Assembly: GCA_905221605.1 (NCBI GenBank)
Contig: CAJNDS010002348.1
Span: forward strand, 113,501 to 177,500
DNA: 64,000 bases
Direction: 5' to 3'
Source: Symbiodinium natans
Lineage: Eukaryota > Sar > Dinophyceae > Suessiales > Symbiodiniaceae
Each line of letters begins with the position of its first letter. The first letter of the stretch is position 1. The translations under genes and the position numbers were made by a program. Below the pieces are notes generated by a model that saw nothing but the letters and a program-made list of their open reading frames with translations, searched no databases and was not told where the DNA came from. Positions 9,958-20,144 of this stretch are shown one piece after another.

Positions 9958-10249
9958 GTGCCCTTCTTGCCGCACGTCTGAATCGGCCCCTTAAAAAAGT
10001 CTACTTTTGGGTTTAGGGGTTTAGGGTTTAGGATTCAGGGTTAGGGTTTAGGGGAATCGGCCCCCTCAAAAAAAGTCGACTTGTATTAAGGGCTGCGGTT
10101 CCCTGATTCTTCCTCCCAGGTCACTCTGAGATAGGAAAGCCATCACCCTGAAGCTTGGAATCCTCTTGTAGGCAACCCCCGCAAACCCGCAAACCCTGCA
10201 CCCTGAACCCTGAACCCTAAACCCTAAACCCTAAACCCAAAACCCTAAG

Positions 10250-10294
10250 AAAAGGATCCTTGCGCACCAAAATGCCCCCGACAACTGAGACCTC
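10250..10294 (+). CDS. Exon-like segment, locus unassigned
   Basis: The acceptor is a degenerate array unit (ccctaag|A); donor GTAAAG. Encodes KGSLRTKMPPTTET. Confidence 0.45.
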
Positions 10295-10463
10295 GTAAAG
10301 CCTCAAAGACCCGAAGCCCTACGCGAGTCTGATCCCCCGGTTAGGGTTTAGGGTTTAGGGTTTAGGGTTTAGGGTTTAGGGTTTAGGGTTTAGGGTTTAG
10401 GGTTTAGGGTCTAGGGTTTAGGGTTTAGGGTTTAGGGTTTAGGGTCCTCAAGTGCTGGTCAAG

Positions 10464-10505
10464 GACGCCAGCCACTCAAACCTTCTCAGCTCCCAAACGC
10501 CCCTC
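10464..10505 (+). CDS. Exon-like segment, locus unassigned
   Basis: Acceptor ctggtcaag|GAC; encodes DASHSNLLSSQTPL; donor GTTCAA. Confidence 0.4.
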
Positions 10506-10610
10506 GTTCAACCCCACACCATCTAAGCCTTTCCCTCGCAAAGTCCCCTCAGCCTCATGATGAAACCCCAAACCCTAAACCTTAAACCCCAAACCCTAAA
10601 CCTTATAATT

Positions 10611-10723
10611 GTTGGTGGTCTCTTTAAGTAGGGTTTCTGTTTTGTAGGGGGTTCCTACTAGGGTGTCTAGGGGCTATATTGAGGCATAAGGGTGGTATAA
10701 GGATAACAGATAAAGAGGCCACC
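10611..10723. mobile_element. Small inverted-repeat element (single copy seen)
   Basis: ggtggtctctttaagtaggg at the left and taacagataaagaggccacc at the right are inverted over about 14 bp. The interior is AT-richer than its surroundings. No second copy noticed. Confidence 0.5.
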
Positions 10724-10956
10724 GGCCTCTACCCCAAACCCTAAACCCTGCACCCTGAGTCTAAACTCCATGGCCTAAAGCCCGAAGCTCGGTAGGCCCC
10801 TGGGAGATTTTATACCCTCAGTGGGTTTCAGAGGATTACCTTTAAGGTTTCGGGTTTACCCTAAACCCTAAACCCTAAACCCTAAACCCTAAACCCTAAA
10901 CCCTAAACCCTAACCCCAAACCCTAAACCCTCTACCCTTCAAGGGTCCGTTTTAAG

Positions 10957-11055
10957 GCACCTCTTGGCCGTCGCGGTGCCGGTCTTCTTCATCGCCAGCT
11001 CCAAGCTCAGCCATGGCGCAGATTGGGGGTCTAGGGCTGTTGGGGCCCAAGAGTG
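10957..11055 (+). CDS. Exon-like segment, locus 2 N-terminal region
   Basis: Acceptor gtccgttttaag|G; encodes a hydrophobic run HLLAVAVPVFFIASSKLSHG, then ADWGSRAVGAQE; donor GTTTCG. Possibly a signal peptide or first helix. The other frame is Arg/Gln-rich and less likely. Confidence 0.5.
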
Positions 11056-11236
11056 GTTTCGGGTTTAGGGTTTAGGGTTTAGGGTCTAGGGTCTAGGTTT
11101 TAGGGTTTAGGGTTTAGGGCTTCTCGGGTTTGGGCCTTCCTGAAGAGCCAAAGCAGTTGAAGTCCGTAAGTCGAAGGTTTGGGGTATGGAGTCCATAGGT
11201 TGATTTTTCTCCGACGCTGTGGGAATTGATCCTCAG

Positions 11237-11295
11237 ACTCTGCGGAGCCTCGCATGAAGAGCCGCGGATTGCAAGGCCTTGCGATGCCTGCCGGA
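11237..11295 (+). CDS. Exon-like segment, locus 2
   Basis: Acceptor attgatcctcag|AC and donor GTAGGT; encodes SAEPRMKSRGLQGLAMPAG. Confidence 0.5.
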
Positions 11296-11469
11296 GTAGG
11301 TGGCGGTCTTCTGCACTCTTGGCGGCAACCTAAACCCTAAACCCAAAACCCTTATAAACCCTAAACCCTAAACCCTAAACCCTAAACCCTAAACCCTAAA
11401 CCCTAAACCCTACAACCCCAAGCCTGTTCCTGAAATCAGTTCTTTGCTTTCCCTGCTTCTGCTCTGAAG

Positions 11470-11482
11470 AAGGCATCTGCAA
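11470..11482 (+). CDS. 13-nt micro-exon candidate, locus 2
   Basis: A long pyrimidine tract (ttccctgcttctgctctgaag|) precedes AAGGCATCTGCAA and donor GTAGCA. Confidence 0.35.
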
Positions 11483-11682
11483 GTAGCACTCCGAAAACCC
11501 CAAGCCCTAAGAACACTAGGACGCGGAGTAGGCCCTTACTTCCTTTGTTTAGGGTTGGGTTATCATCCCCTTAAAATCAAAAAAAAGCACCCGTTTATTC
11601 CTAGTTAACTTAAGTAATCAAGAAGGCTTTAAAATCAAACAAGGCGCCCTTTTATTCCTAGTTAGCTTAAGTCTTCAAGAAG

Positions 11683-11718
11683 GAGCCTGCCCACCTTTTT
11701 GGTCTTCGCGTCCTTCGC
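11683..11718 (+). CDS. Exon-like segment, locus 2
   Basis: Acceptor gtcttcaagaag|GAG and donor GTGTGT; encodes EPAHLFGLRVLR. Confidence 0.45.
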
Positions 11719-11943
11719 GTGTGTCCTCTCTAAGTTTATTGACCAAGATACTCGAAACCCCCAAACCCCGTTTAGGGCAATGAATATAGTGTTTAGCAAA
11801 AAACTCAAACCCGAAGCCTCCCAACAGCTAAGCCCGAGGTTTAGGGTTTAGGGTTTAGGGTTTGGGGTTTGGGGTTTAGGGTTTAGGGTTTAGGGTTTAG
11901 GGAACCTATAGGCTTACGCCCTCCAGGCTAAATTTTTGTTCAG

Positions 11944-11989
11944 GGCTGGGGTGCTGAATGTTGACGCTGCGCGACCCGCCTCGGCCTGG
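11944..11989 (+). CDS. Exon-like segment, locus 2
   Basis: Acceptor aatttttgttcag|G; encodes AGVLNVDAARPASAW; GC donor (gcctgc). Confidence 0.5.
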
Positions 11990-12358
11990 GCCTGCCCAGC
12001 AGCCTAAACCCTAAACCCTAAACCCTAAACCCTAAACCCTAAACCCTAAACCCTAAACCCAAGGTTTCAGGGCTTGGAGAGGCTTTGCTTCTTGGGTATG
12101 CTGGTCTGTACACGGAACCCCAAACCCTAAACCCTAAACCCGAAAGGTGGGGCCAGGTTTGGGAGTACTCCCACACACCTGTCGGCCACAGGTCTCGGCC
12201 GAGTAGGGGGGTAGGGTTTCGGATTCAGCGGTTTGGGGTTTGGGGTTTAGGGTTTAGGGTTCAGGGTTTGGGGTTTAGGGTTTAGGGTTCAGGTGTTTGG
12301 GGTTTGGGGCTTTTTGTGTACAGACCAGCATCCCCTTTGGCTAAGCATGGATTGCAAG

Positions 12359-12409
12359 ACAAGCGAGATCTCAACAAGGGCTCCGAAATTCCTAAGACCC
12401 GAGAACCGG
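12359..12409 (+). CDS. Exon-like segment, locus 2
   Basis: Acceptor tggattgcaag|AC; encodes KRDLNKGSEIPKTREP; donor GTCCCT. Confidence 0.45.
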
Positions 12410-12725
12410 GTCCCTAAACCTTGAGCCTTGCGACCCTCGATTCGAAGCCACAAGCCCTGGACCCTAAATCCCTGAGCCCCAAAACCTTGAAGCCCTAAAC
12501 ATTGAACCCTTAGACCCTAAGGACCTCGGGCTGTGGGACTGGATATTTAAGGTTTAGGGCTTGGGGTTTAGGAGCTTAGTGGCAGGGGTTTAAGGGGGTA
12601 GGATGAACCGGGAAAGGATGTTTTGGTTCAGGGCTTCAGGTTTGTTGGTCGAGGGCTTAGGGACCTTTATGCCAACGAACAACCCCGAAGCCCCAACTCA
12701 AGTTTCACCTGCGCTGCGCCGGCAG

Positions 12726-12764
12726 CGTTGCGGTTTCGAGGCTTTTGCGTGCTTTTTGCTGAAG
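12726..12764 (+). CDS. Exon-like segment, locus 2
   Basis: Acceptor gctgcgccggcag|CGT; encodes RCGFEAFACFLLK; donor GTTCCG. Confidence 0.5.
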
Positions 12765-12841
12765 GTTCCGGTTTAGGGTTTACGCTTTAGGCTTGGGAAT
12801 ATTAGGGGTCCGGGTGTAGGATGTGTGGTTTAGGTTTCGAG

Positions 12842-12902
12842 GTATGTGCCGCTGCTGATCGTGACGCACGTCGCGGGCCCAAGCACCTTGGCGTCTTCAT
12901 GG
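12842..12902 (+). CDS. TauE/SafE exon, first VPLL motif
   Basis: Acceptor aggtttcgag|G; encodes YVPLLIVTHVAGPSTLASSW; GC donor. VPLL followed by a hydrophobic run and then a Ser-rich turn fits the segment after the first GxGGG of TauE/SafE proteins. Confidence 0.55.
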
Positions 12903-13107
12903 GCGGGTTTCCGTCGCTCCTTGCAGCAGCAGTCTGTATCTGACCCAAAACACTAAACTCTAAGCCCGAAACGCCCGAAGCCCTAAACCCTAAACCCTAA
13001 ACCCTAAACCCTGAACCCTGAACCCTGAACCCTGAACCCTGAACCCTAACCCTAACCCTAAACCCTAAACCCTCGGCTGAAGGCTGTGTCCCTGTCCTGG
13101 TTTCTAG

Positions 13108-13166
13108 GCACTTTCTCGCATATCGCGAATGCTTGGGGCTGCCACCCGCTTTTGTGAAGTTGTAGG
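13108..13166 (+). CDS. TauE/SafE exon, second helix
   Basis: Acceptor cctgtcctggtttctag|GCA; encodes ALSRISRMLGAATRFCEVV; donor GTTTGG. Compare the A-x-LS-x-x-x-x-x-G-A-A pattern of the family's helix after VPLL. Confidence 0.6.
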
Positions 13167-13479
13167 GTTTGGGGTTTGGGGCTTGGGGTCTAGGGTTTAC
13201 GGTTCACGGTTTAGGGTCTAGGGTCTAGGGTTTAGGGTTTCGGGCTAGGGGTTTAGGATTGGCCCGGACAAGAAGACTAGAATTAGGCCTTAATCTCTAG
13301 ACCCGAAACCTAAACCCTAAATCTGGAGCCCTTCATTCTATAGCCTATTTCCACGAAATCTGAAATCTTGCCTAAACCCGAAACCCCAAACCCCAAACCC
13401 CACACCCTAAACCCTAAACCCCCTAAACCACTAAACCCTAAACCCTAAACCCTAAACCCTAAACCCTACCCTCTCTTAG

Positions 13480-13546
13480 GGCTGGCAGCCGTTCTAGCTC
13501 AGCCCATGATCGTCGGCGCGGCGCTCGCTGGCAACGCTTCTGGGCT
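13480..13546 (+). CDS. Exon-like segment, frame uncertain, locus 2
   Basis: Acceptor taccctctcttag|GG. One frame gives LAAVLAQPMIVGAALAGN, resembling the family's QPMLLLG-type helix also encoded at 13898. Another open frame gives SSAHDRRRGARWQRFW, which would suit a loop. Either an alternative helix exon or a loop exon. Confidence 0.4.
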
Positions 13547-13704
13547 CCGGAAATGATAGGCCTTCAAATAGGATTTAGGGTTTAGGGTTTAGGGTTTAGG
13601 GTTTAGGGTTTAGGGCTTAGGGTTTAGGGTTTAGGGTTTAGGGTTTAGGGTTTAGGGCAGTTGAAGGTTTAGGGTTTAGGGTTTACGGGGTTCATCTGGG
13701 TCAG

Positions 13705-13790
13705 AGCAAAGCCACGTCTGAGCTCAGATCTTCAACATCTGCTGGCAGCTGCGACACAAGGAGACCTGCTTGTCAGCATGTTGCATCGAT
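13705..13790 (+). CDS. Exon-like segment, locus 2
   Basis: Acceptor tcatctgggtcag|A and donor GTGCCC. One frame encodes AKPRLSSDLQHLLAAATQGD and continues LLVSMLHR; a second open frame (SKATSELRSSTSAG) is possible. Confidence 0.5.
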
Positions 13791-13897
13791 GTGCCCTAAA
13801 CCCTAAACCCTGAACCCTAAACCCTAAACCCTAAACCCTAAACCCTAAACCCTAAGCCCTAAGCCCTAAGCTCTTAAAAAATCTGAATCTGCAAAAG

Positions 13898-13988
13898 GAC
13901 ATGCTGCTCTTGGATGGCCAGCTGGCCCTGGCGATGATTGCACCATGCTTGGCTGGCAACCTTGTTGGGTCGATCATGATGCCCGGCG
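13898..13988 (+). CDS. TauE/SafE exon, central helix
   Basis: Encodes DMLLLDGQLALAMIAPCLAG, then NLVGSIMMPG. This matches the family pattern (I-D-x-x-L-A-L-x-x-x-P-x-x-x-x-G-x-x-x-G) preceding the long helix encoded at 14606. Donor GTGTTC, or a GC site at 13981. Confidence 0.7.
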
Positions 13989-14605
13989 GTGTTCAGCCCC
14001 CCGCACCCCCTAGGGTTAGGGTTTAGGGTTTAGGGGGTTTGGGGTTTAGGGTTTAGGGTTTGGGTTTTGGGGTTTAGGGTTTAGGGTTTGGGTTTTGGGG
14101 TTTAGGGTTTAGGGTTTCGCCCCACCCCTCCAAACAGCCCGTGGAACAACTAAGGGAGGGGAACTGAACCTTGAACCCTACAACCCTTAAGCCCTTCAAC
14201 CCGAAGCCAAGATTGAGGGGGCCGGGGGGTTGGGGGGGGTTGGGGGGGTGGCTTCTTTCGTAATCTTGGCGTGTCTGGCTGCCCGGCGCTGTTCTAGACA
14301 AAGCGACATGCAGGGTTAGGGTTGAGGGCTGGTAAAATTTAAGGCTGAGGGGTTCAAGCTTTACATCCCAGACCCAAAAAAGAGGCTTCAGGATTTTGGA
14401 TCGGTTGTTACAAAAGCCGAATATTCTTTGACAGCTTCAAGTGGCAGCTCTGAAACACCGTGGTTAGCTGCACTGTCGATCCGCTTAAATGCCATTCCCA
14501 GCAGTTCGGGTTTAAAGCCTAGGGTTTAGAAGTTCGGGGTTAAGGGTCTCGGGGCTTAGAAAAGAATGGGGCGTTTAGAGGCATTAGGCTTATCCAAGGA
14601 ACCAG

Positions 14606-14696
14606 TTCTTCCCCTCCATGGTCATCCTGATTCTACTGCTGCTGTTGGTTGCGAGCACCCTGGCGGCATCCGTGTTGAACCTAGCCCTTAGGACAT
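14606..14696 (+). CDS. TauE/SafE exon, long hydrophobic helix
   Basis: Acceptor aaggaaccag|TTC; encodes FFPSMVILILLLLLLVASTL and continues AASVLNLALRT; GC donor, then a C homopolymer. It corresponds to the (F)P-x-W-(x)-LLIILF-type helix following the central helix in plant-type TauE proteins. Confidence 0.72.
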
Positions 14697-15096
14697 GCCT
14701 GGGACCCCCCCCCCCCCCCCCCCTGTGCTGCCCTTTAAGACTTCTGAGCCCTCTAAGCCCTCAACCCTGAACCCCAAACCCTAAACCCTAAACCCTAAAC
14801 CCTAAACCCTAAACCCTAGACCCCAAACCCTGTTTTTTCGTGTAGGGGTTTTTGGCTTGGGGTTCAGGGATAGGGGGACCAGCACCGAAGCTTGTGTCAT
14901 CCTTTTCCCTGGGCTCTTATGGCTTTTTGACCCAGAACTGCGGAGCACTGAAACCCTGACACCTAACTGCCTAACCCTAAACTCTAGAACCCTCAAGACC
15001 TGAGCTGAACCCTGAACCCTCATACCTAAACTCTAGAACCCTCACACCTGCAACTTGAAACATAACATGAACGCTAACCGCCAGCCTGGCCTCGAG

Positions 15097-15197
15097 CAAT
15101 TGCAAGTAGGGATGCAAGTAGGGCAACTATGGATACAGCCTCTTCTAGGTTACTCATCACCCTACTTACAAGTATCTGTGAGCCTTCAAGTAATCCC
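15097..15197. mobile_element. Family A MITE-like element, degenerate
   Basis: Ends with accctacttacaagtatctgtgagccttcaagta, the family A right end; the left end is eroded. Confidence 0.45.
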
Positions 15198-15316
15198 CAC
15201 GGCATGAACTGAACCCTGGGCTCGAAACCCTACACCCCAAAACCTTGAACCCTGAACTCCTAAACCCTAAACCCCAAACCCTAAACCCCAAAGCCCCTAA
15301 ACCCTCAACCCATAAG

Positions 15317-15389
15317 GTACCTTCGGGAATTCGGCGCGGAGAGCTTTGAACATGTGGAAGGCCGAGAACGAGCTCGGAGCCCCAATGGG
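15317..15389 (+). CDS. TauE/SafE exon, Trp/Lys linker
   Basis: Acceptor aacccataag|GT; encodes TFGNSARRALNMWKAENELG; donor GTAAAC. A basic stretch with NMWK after the long helix is typical of the cytosolic linker in plant-type TauE proteins (KG-x-x-x-W-K). Confidence 0.65.
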
Positions 15390-15468
15390 GTAAACGGCTG
15401 AGGATTGAGGGGGTTGAGGGAGGGTTTAGGGTTTAGGGTTGAGGGTTTAGGGTTTAGGGTTTAGGGTT

Positions 15469-15600
15469 TACTTGGAGGTTCATGGTACTTCGTAACCAAT
15501 TATGGCGGTACTTATAATCCACTTACAAGCCCCTGAAGTGCCCTAATATGGTTATAAGTACAGTTACAATTGGTTAAGAAGTACCATGAACCTCCAAGTA
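15469..15600. mobile_element. Family A MITE-like element, best copy
   Basis: A terminal inverted repeat of about 50 bp (starting tacttggaggttcatggtac) flanks a short core; total 132 bp. TA at both ends suits a TA target duplication. It starts directly after a TTTAGGG array. Longer relatives lie at 46577 and 17451. Confidence 0.85.
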
Positions 15601-15927
15601 GTAGGGGGTTTCGGGAGCAGGGTTTAGAGGTTTAGGGTTTAGGGTTCAGGGATTGGGGGGGGGGGGGGTACTCTTGCTCCGGCTTCGAGCTTGCTGTGTA
15701 GTAGACTATACCCTAGTTCCTAATCCCTAAACCCTAGAACCCAGACCCTAGACCCTGGACCCTACACCCCAGACCCTTAGACCCCAGCCTCCAACCCTAA
15801 ACCCTAAACCCTAAACCCTAAACCCTAAACCCTAAACCCTAAACCCTAAACCCTAAACCCTAAACCCTAAACCCTAAACCCTAACCCCTAAACCCCTAAA
15901 CCCTAAACCCTAAACCTCCCTCCGCAG

Positions 15928-15988
15928 CTCTTTGATGGCTTAGGCGCTATGCCGCGCCGGCACCCGGCACACAGCCAGCTCCCAGCGG
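15928..15988 (+). CDS. Exon-like segment, locus 2 linker
   Basis: Acceptor acctccctccgcag|CTC; encodes LFDGLGAMPRRHPAHSQLPA; donor GTGACT. It follows a 16-unit CCCTAAA array. Confidence 0.55.
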
Positions 15989-16406
15989 GTGACTCCGCCA
16001 CAGGGTTTAGGATTTAGGGTTTAGGGTTTAGGGTTTTGGATTTAAGGTTTAGGGTTTAGGGTTTAGTGGTTTTGGGGGCTACTGGGTTTAGGGTTAGGGG
16101 TTTAGGGTGTTTAAGGGTCCCTAACTACCCTGAGCACTGAGCCCTGAGGTGTTCACGTGGTGTTTTAGGATCCTATGTGCTTAATGGCTACAAACCCTCA
16201 CGCACTAGACCCTGCAAAGTGCCTCTTCCGGCTCAGGATCTATAAAATCGAGCCCCCGGGCACCCGCAGTTTCATGGGTACATAAAGGGGAATAAGGGGT
16301 CCCCTTTCTAAGGCACCATGTACCGTAGCTACCCTAAGATATACGGTTCAGGGGTTGGCTTGCCAGGAGTTGTATGGTTTCAGGGCTGTCGGGTTTCGGG
16401 TTGCAG

Positions 16407-16481
16407 GGATTCAGCCAGTTTTTCCACCCGTGCCCGGGGGAGAAGTTGGGAAGTGGGTGGCTGCAGACTGTGTTGAGAGGG
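16407..16481 (+). CDS. Exon-like segment with telomere-repeat donor, locus 2 linker
   Basis: Acceptor tcgggttgcag|GGA; encodes GFSQFFHPCPGEKLGSGWLQ, then TVLRG; donor GTTTAG. Confidence 0.6.
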
Positions 16482-16625
16482 GTTTAGGGTTTCGGTTTAA
16501 GGGTTTAGGGTTTAGGGTTTAGGGTTCAGGGTTCAGGGTTTAGGGTTTAGGGTTTAGGGTTTAGGGATTCGGGATTCGGGTTTCGGGTTTCGGGTTTCGG
16601 GTTTCGGACCCCACCTTCGCGGTAG

Positions 16626-16662
16626 TTTCGTCCTTGCGCCGACCCAACGGCGCACGTGGCAG
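16626..16662 (+). CDS. Exon-like micro-exon, locus 2
   Basis: Acceptor cttcgcggtag| and donor GTCGCC; encodes SSLRRPNGARG (an alternative frame is also open). Confidence 0.35.
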
Positions 16663-16673
16663 GTCGCCTGCGT

Positions 16674-16763
16674 AAACCCCCCCAAAAATCGACCCCCAAA
16701 TAGTAGGATTCCCTTATCACAAGGAACCCAAGAAGGTACCCCCCCATTTTCGGAAACCCCCAG
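16674..16763. mobile_element. Family C element
   Basis: accccccccaaaaatcgaccc, caaatagtaggattcccttat, aaggaacccaagaaggtacccc and ggaaacccccag are shared with 61968-62057, 5371-5562 and (reverse) 26569-26671. Confidence 0.7.
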
Positions 16764-17040
16764 TTCAGGATCAGGATAGTAATTTAAGCTTAGACTCCTC
16801 GAGTGCCTCTGCACCAGGCGAGTACCCAAAAACTCAACCGCAGAGGCAGGGCTGAATCCTCAAGCTACGAATTACAACCTATGCCCTACGGCCACCAGAA
16901 GAAAACAAATATCTGCCCTTCAACGAACCCTAACCCCCAAACCCCCCCCCACCCCAAACCCTAAACCCTAAACCCCTAAACCCCTAAAGCCTAAACCCTA
17001 AACCCCAACGGGCCAGGGCGCCGCCGGCAGTCATCGGCAG

Positions 17041-17068
17041 GGAGGCGGAGATTCCTGGTGGAGATTGG
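17041..17068 (+). CDS. Micro-exon candidate, locus 2
   Basis: Acceptor agtcatcggcag|GGA; GGGDSWWRL; donor GTGACC. Confidence 0.35.
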
Positions 17069-17166
17069 GTGACCCTAAGGTACCCATGCTTGCCTGGCTT
17101 TTCTTGGGGTGTAGGGTTTAGGGTTTAGGGTTTATATAGGGTTTCAGTTCCGAAGTGCCGCGGTCC

Positions 17167-17196
17167 CGACCCGCCAGGGAGTGGTGGCGGGTCGGG
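17167..17196. other. Perfect 10-bp-stem GC hairpin
   Basis: CCGACCCGCC and GGCGGGTCGG flank a 10-nt loop. It sits at the edge of the GC-rich minisatellite region. Such GC hairpins are common in dinoflagellate organelle-type repeats; no function inferred. Confidence 0.6.
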
Positions 17197-17328
17197 CCGC
17201 CTCGGTGCAGCGGATCCCACCCCAACCACCCAAAGTACCGCTTTTTCGGGTTTAGAGCGGTCTAACCCTGACGGTCCCCCTACCAAGGGGGCTTTCACCT
17301 CGACTCTCCCCGATGGCCGGGATGGGAG

Positions 17329-17388
17329 GTATGACTCCTGCTGTTGCTTGAGCCTACACTTTCCAGGATCGGGACAATCAAAATTCAC
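17329..17388. repeat. About 55-bp repeat, inverted copy at 18450-18507
   Basis: The reverse complement (gattgtcccg, ccaggaaagtg, aggctcaagcaacagcag) recurs at 18450-18507. The two copies bracket the first part of the minisatellite block. Confidence 0.7.
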
Positions 17389-17450
17389 CCGTTTAAGACA
17401 ATCTCAAGCGCATAGCTAAGCCATGGCGGGGGGGCAACCCTGGCGGGGGC

Positions 17451-17603
17451 AAGGAGGTTGATGGACTTAAGAACCACTTTTAGCTGGGCTTATAACCCTT
17501 ACTTATAATTGGAATAACCCCCAAAAGGCCCCTTTGGATGTATTATAAGTAGGGTTATGAGTACAGTTATCTAGTGGTTCGTAAGTAGCGTGAACCTTCA
17601 AGT
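17451..17603. mobile_element. Family A element inserted in the 15-bp minisatellite
   Basis: Left end aaggaggttgatggacttaa and right end gtagcgtgaaccttcaagt are inverted. Minisatellite units abut both ends, so it entered an existing array. Confidence 0.7.
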
Positions 17604-18942
17604 GGCGGGGCAACCCTGGGGGGGGGGGGGTTTCTGGGTCAGGGGCAACTTTGATGAAAACAACTTTGGTGGGGGCAACCCTGGCGGGGGCAAATCTGGC
17701 GGGGGCAACCCTGGCGGGGGCAACCCTGGCGGGGGCAACCCTGTCACTGTAACACTGGCAACCCTGCCACCCTGTCAGCATGGCGGTGGTTGAGGTTCAT
17801 GAGACTTCAGAACCGCTTAGTTTTTAGGGTTTTTTTTGGTTGGGCAACCCTGGCGGTTTGCCTTGTCACCCACCAAGCCTGGCGGGCTGGCGGGGGCAAC
17901 CCTGTCACTCTAACACTGGCAACCCTGGCAGGGGCAACCCTGTCTGGTTGAGGTTCATGGGAGGGAAGCACCACTTAGTTTTTAGGGTTTTTTTTTGGTA
18001 GGGTAAGCCTGGCGGGGCAACCCTGGCGGGGGTAGCCCTGGCGCCAATTTGGCGGCGACAACCCTGCAGCGGCAACGCTGGCGGGGCAACCAATTCTGGC
18101 GGGGACAACTTGCGGGGGCAACCAACCCTGCCAGGGGCCAACTCTGGCGGGGGCAACCGCAAACGAGACCAACCTGCCAGGGCAATTCTGGGTGGGGGGG
18201 GGGGGAACCCTGGCGGGGGCTACGGCGGGGGACCTCCCCCGCCAAGGTCGCCTCCCCCAACCCCGGTGGGGAGGCCGGGCCCAAGACGCACGACCCCAGC
18301 ATAGGAGGTCCTGCCAAAAAAAGACCAGGCTGGGCCAGAGAAGCCACTTGCGCCAGCGGTGAGTTGAGCGCTTGGCACTCGCCATTCTGCCATATGAATG
18401 AGCTTGGGTCCGGAATTGGGCTTGAGGGTGTCTTGAACACAGTATGGGTGAAACAGATTGTCCCGCTCTCATCCAGGAAAGTGCAGGCTCAAGCAACAGC
18501 AGCAGTCAACACGCCCCCCCCACCCCCCCCGCGCAAGGGCCGGCGGGGGGCAACCCTGGCGGGCGGCAACCGTGGCGGGGTCTGCCAACCTTGGCGGGGG
18601 CAAGCATCCGGGGCCCATATGGCACTTGAAGCCCTGCTCGGCAACTAAACAAAACTTCATAGAGAAGGACGACGAAGCCTCGCCAGCGCGCGAGGAGGAC
18701 GAGGTGGGCAGGGCCGTCGCAGAGAAGGTGCACAATTCCTGAGTAGGCGACGTGAGGAGGCGTGGAACCCTGACGGGGCAACCCGGGGAGGGCAATGTCA
18801 CCCTGGGAGCAACCCTGGCGGGGCAACCCTGCCAAGGGCAACCCTAACTCGGCGGCGACCCTGGCGGGGGCAACGCTGGTGGGGGCAACCCTGGTGGGGG
18901 CAAGCCTGGCAGGGGTAAAACTGGGCAACCCGGCGGGGTTGC

Positions 18943-19230
18943 GATAAAAACCATTAAATCTACTGGACGTCTTAATTATAAAATAGAATGACATTGAAAG
19001 ACTACTTTTTCCATTTGGTACAGCTTTTAACATAGCAATTGGCATAAGAAATACCATTCAGGTACGATATGTAAAGGAGTAAGTAACCCACATGCTTCTA
19101 ATGCATTATCTGGATGTGAGAAAGAAGAGAAGCCGATAACAAATGAAAGGATAAATGCTATTTTATTATTAGTGGAATTCCTTAAAGGAATATTAGAAGA
19201 TAGAAAATGTGGATTAAAAATATGAAAAAT
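18943..19230 (-). pseudogene. cob: Mitochondrial cytochrome b fragment, nuclear copy 1
   Basis: An AT-rich island in GC-rich minisatellite. On the minus strand it reads SHPDNALEACGLLTPLHIVP, then EWYFLCQ, then in another frame AMLKAVPN and, after a gap, SSLSMSF. The HPDN, PLHIVPEWYF and AMLKAVPN motifs are those of the C-terminal half of cytochrome b (quinol oxidase site region) in dinoflagellates and apicomplexans. One missing base after FLCQ breaks the frame, and 51 bp are missing relative to copy 2. Neither end of the gene is present. A nuclear mitochondrial insertion is the simplest reading. Confidence 0.85.
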
Positions 19231-19805
19231 GGCGGGGGCAACCCTGGGGCATCCTGGCGGGGCAACCCTGGCGGGGGCCACCCTGGCGGGGGCAACCCTG
19301 GCGGGGGCAACCCTGGCGGGGGCAACCCTGGCAGAGGCAACCCTGGTCGGGGCAAACCTCGGAGACAACCCTGGTGGTGGCAACCCTGGCCCTAGCAACC
19401 CTGGCGGGGGCAAGGTGAGGTGTAAACCTAATGGACGACGAAGCAGAAAGGTGCACGATTCCGGCGAGGCCAATTCCCGATACAACTGCCCGGCAACCCT
19501 GTCACCCTGGCGGGGGAACTTCATAGAGAAGGACGACGAAGCCTCGCCAGCGCGCGAGGAGGACGAGGCGGGCAGGGCCGTCGCAGAGAAGGTGCACAAT
19601 TCCTGAGTAGGCGACGTGAGGAGGCGTGGAACCCTGACGGGGCAACCCGGGGAGGGCAATGTCACCCTGGGAGCAACCCTGGCGGGGCAACCCTGCTAAG
19701 GGCAACCCTAACTCGGCGGCGACCCTGGCGGGGGGCAACGCTGGTGGGGGCAACCCTGGTGGGCAACCCTGGCAGGGGTAAAACTGGGCAACCCGGCGGG
19801 GTTGC

Positions 19806-20144
19806 GATAAAAACCATTAAATCTACTGGACGTCTTAATTATAAAACAGAATGACATTGAAAGACTACTCATCAAGTAAAATAGGATGAAGAAAGAAGTA
19901 AAGAAGATAATGAATCCTGCATTTTCATTTGGTACAGCTTTTAACATAGCAATTGGCATAAGAAGTACCAGTCAGGTACGATATGTAAAGGAGTAAGTAA
20001 CCCACATGCTTCTAATGCATTATCTGGATGTGAGAAAGAAGAGAAGCCGATAACAAATGAAAGGAAAAATGCTATTTTATTATTAGTGGAATTCCTTAAA
20101 GGAATATTAGAAGATAGAAAATGTGGATTAAAAATATGAAAAAT
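19806..20144 (-). pseudogene. cob: Mitochondrial cytochrome b fragment, nuclear copy 2
   Basis: Same fragment as copy 1 with the same one-base frameshift after FLCQ, and with the stretch ENAGFIIFFTSFFILFYLM that copy 1 lacks. It therefore represents the fuller state. The second motif reads PDWYF here and PEWYF in copy 1. The shared frameshift shows that the duplication came after the break, or that the source fragment was already broken. Confidence 0.87.
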
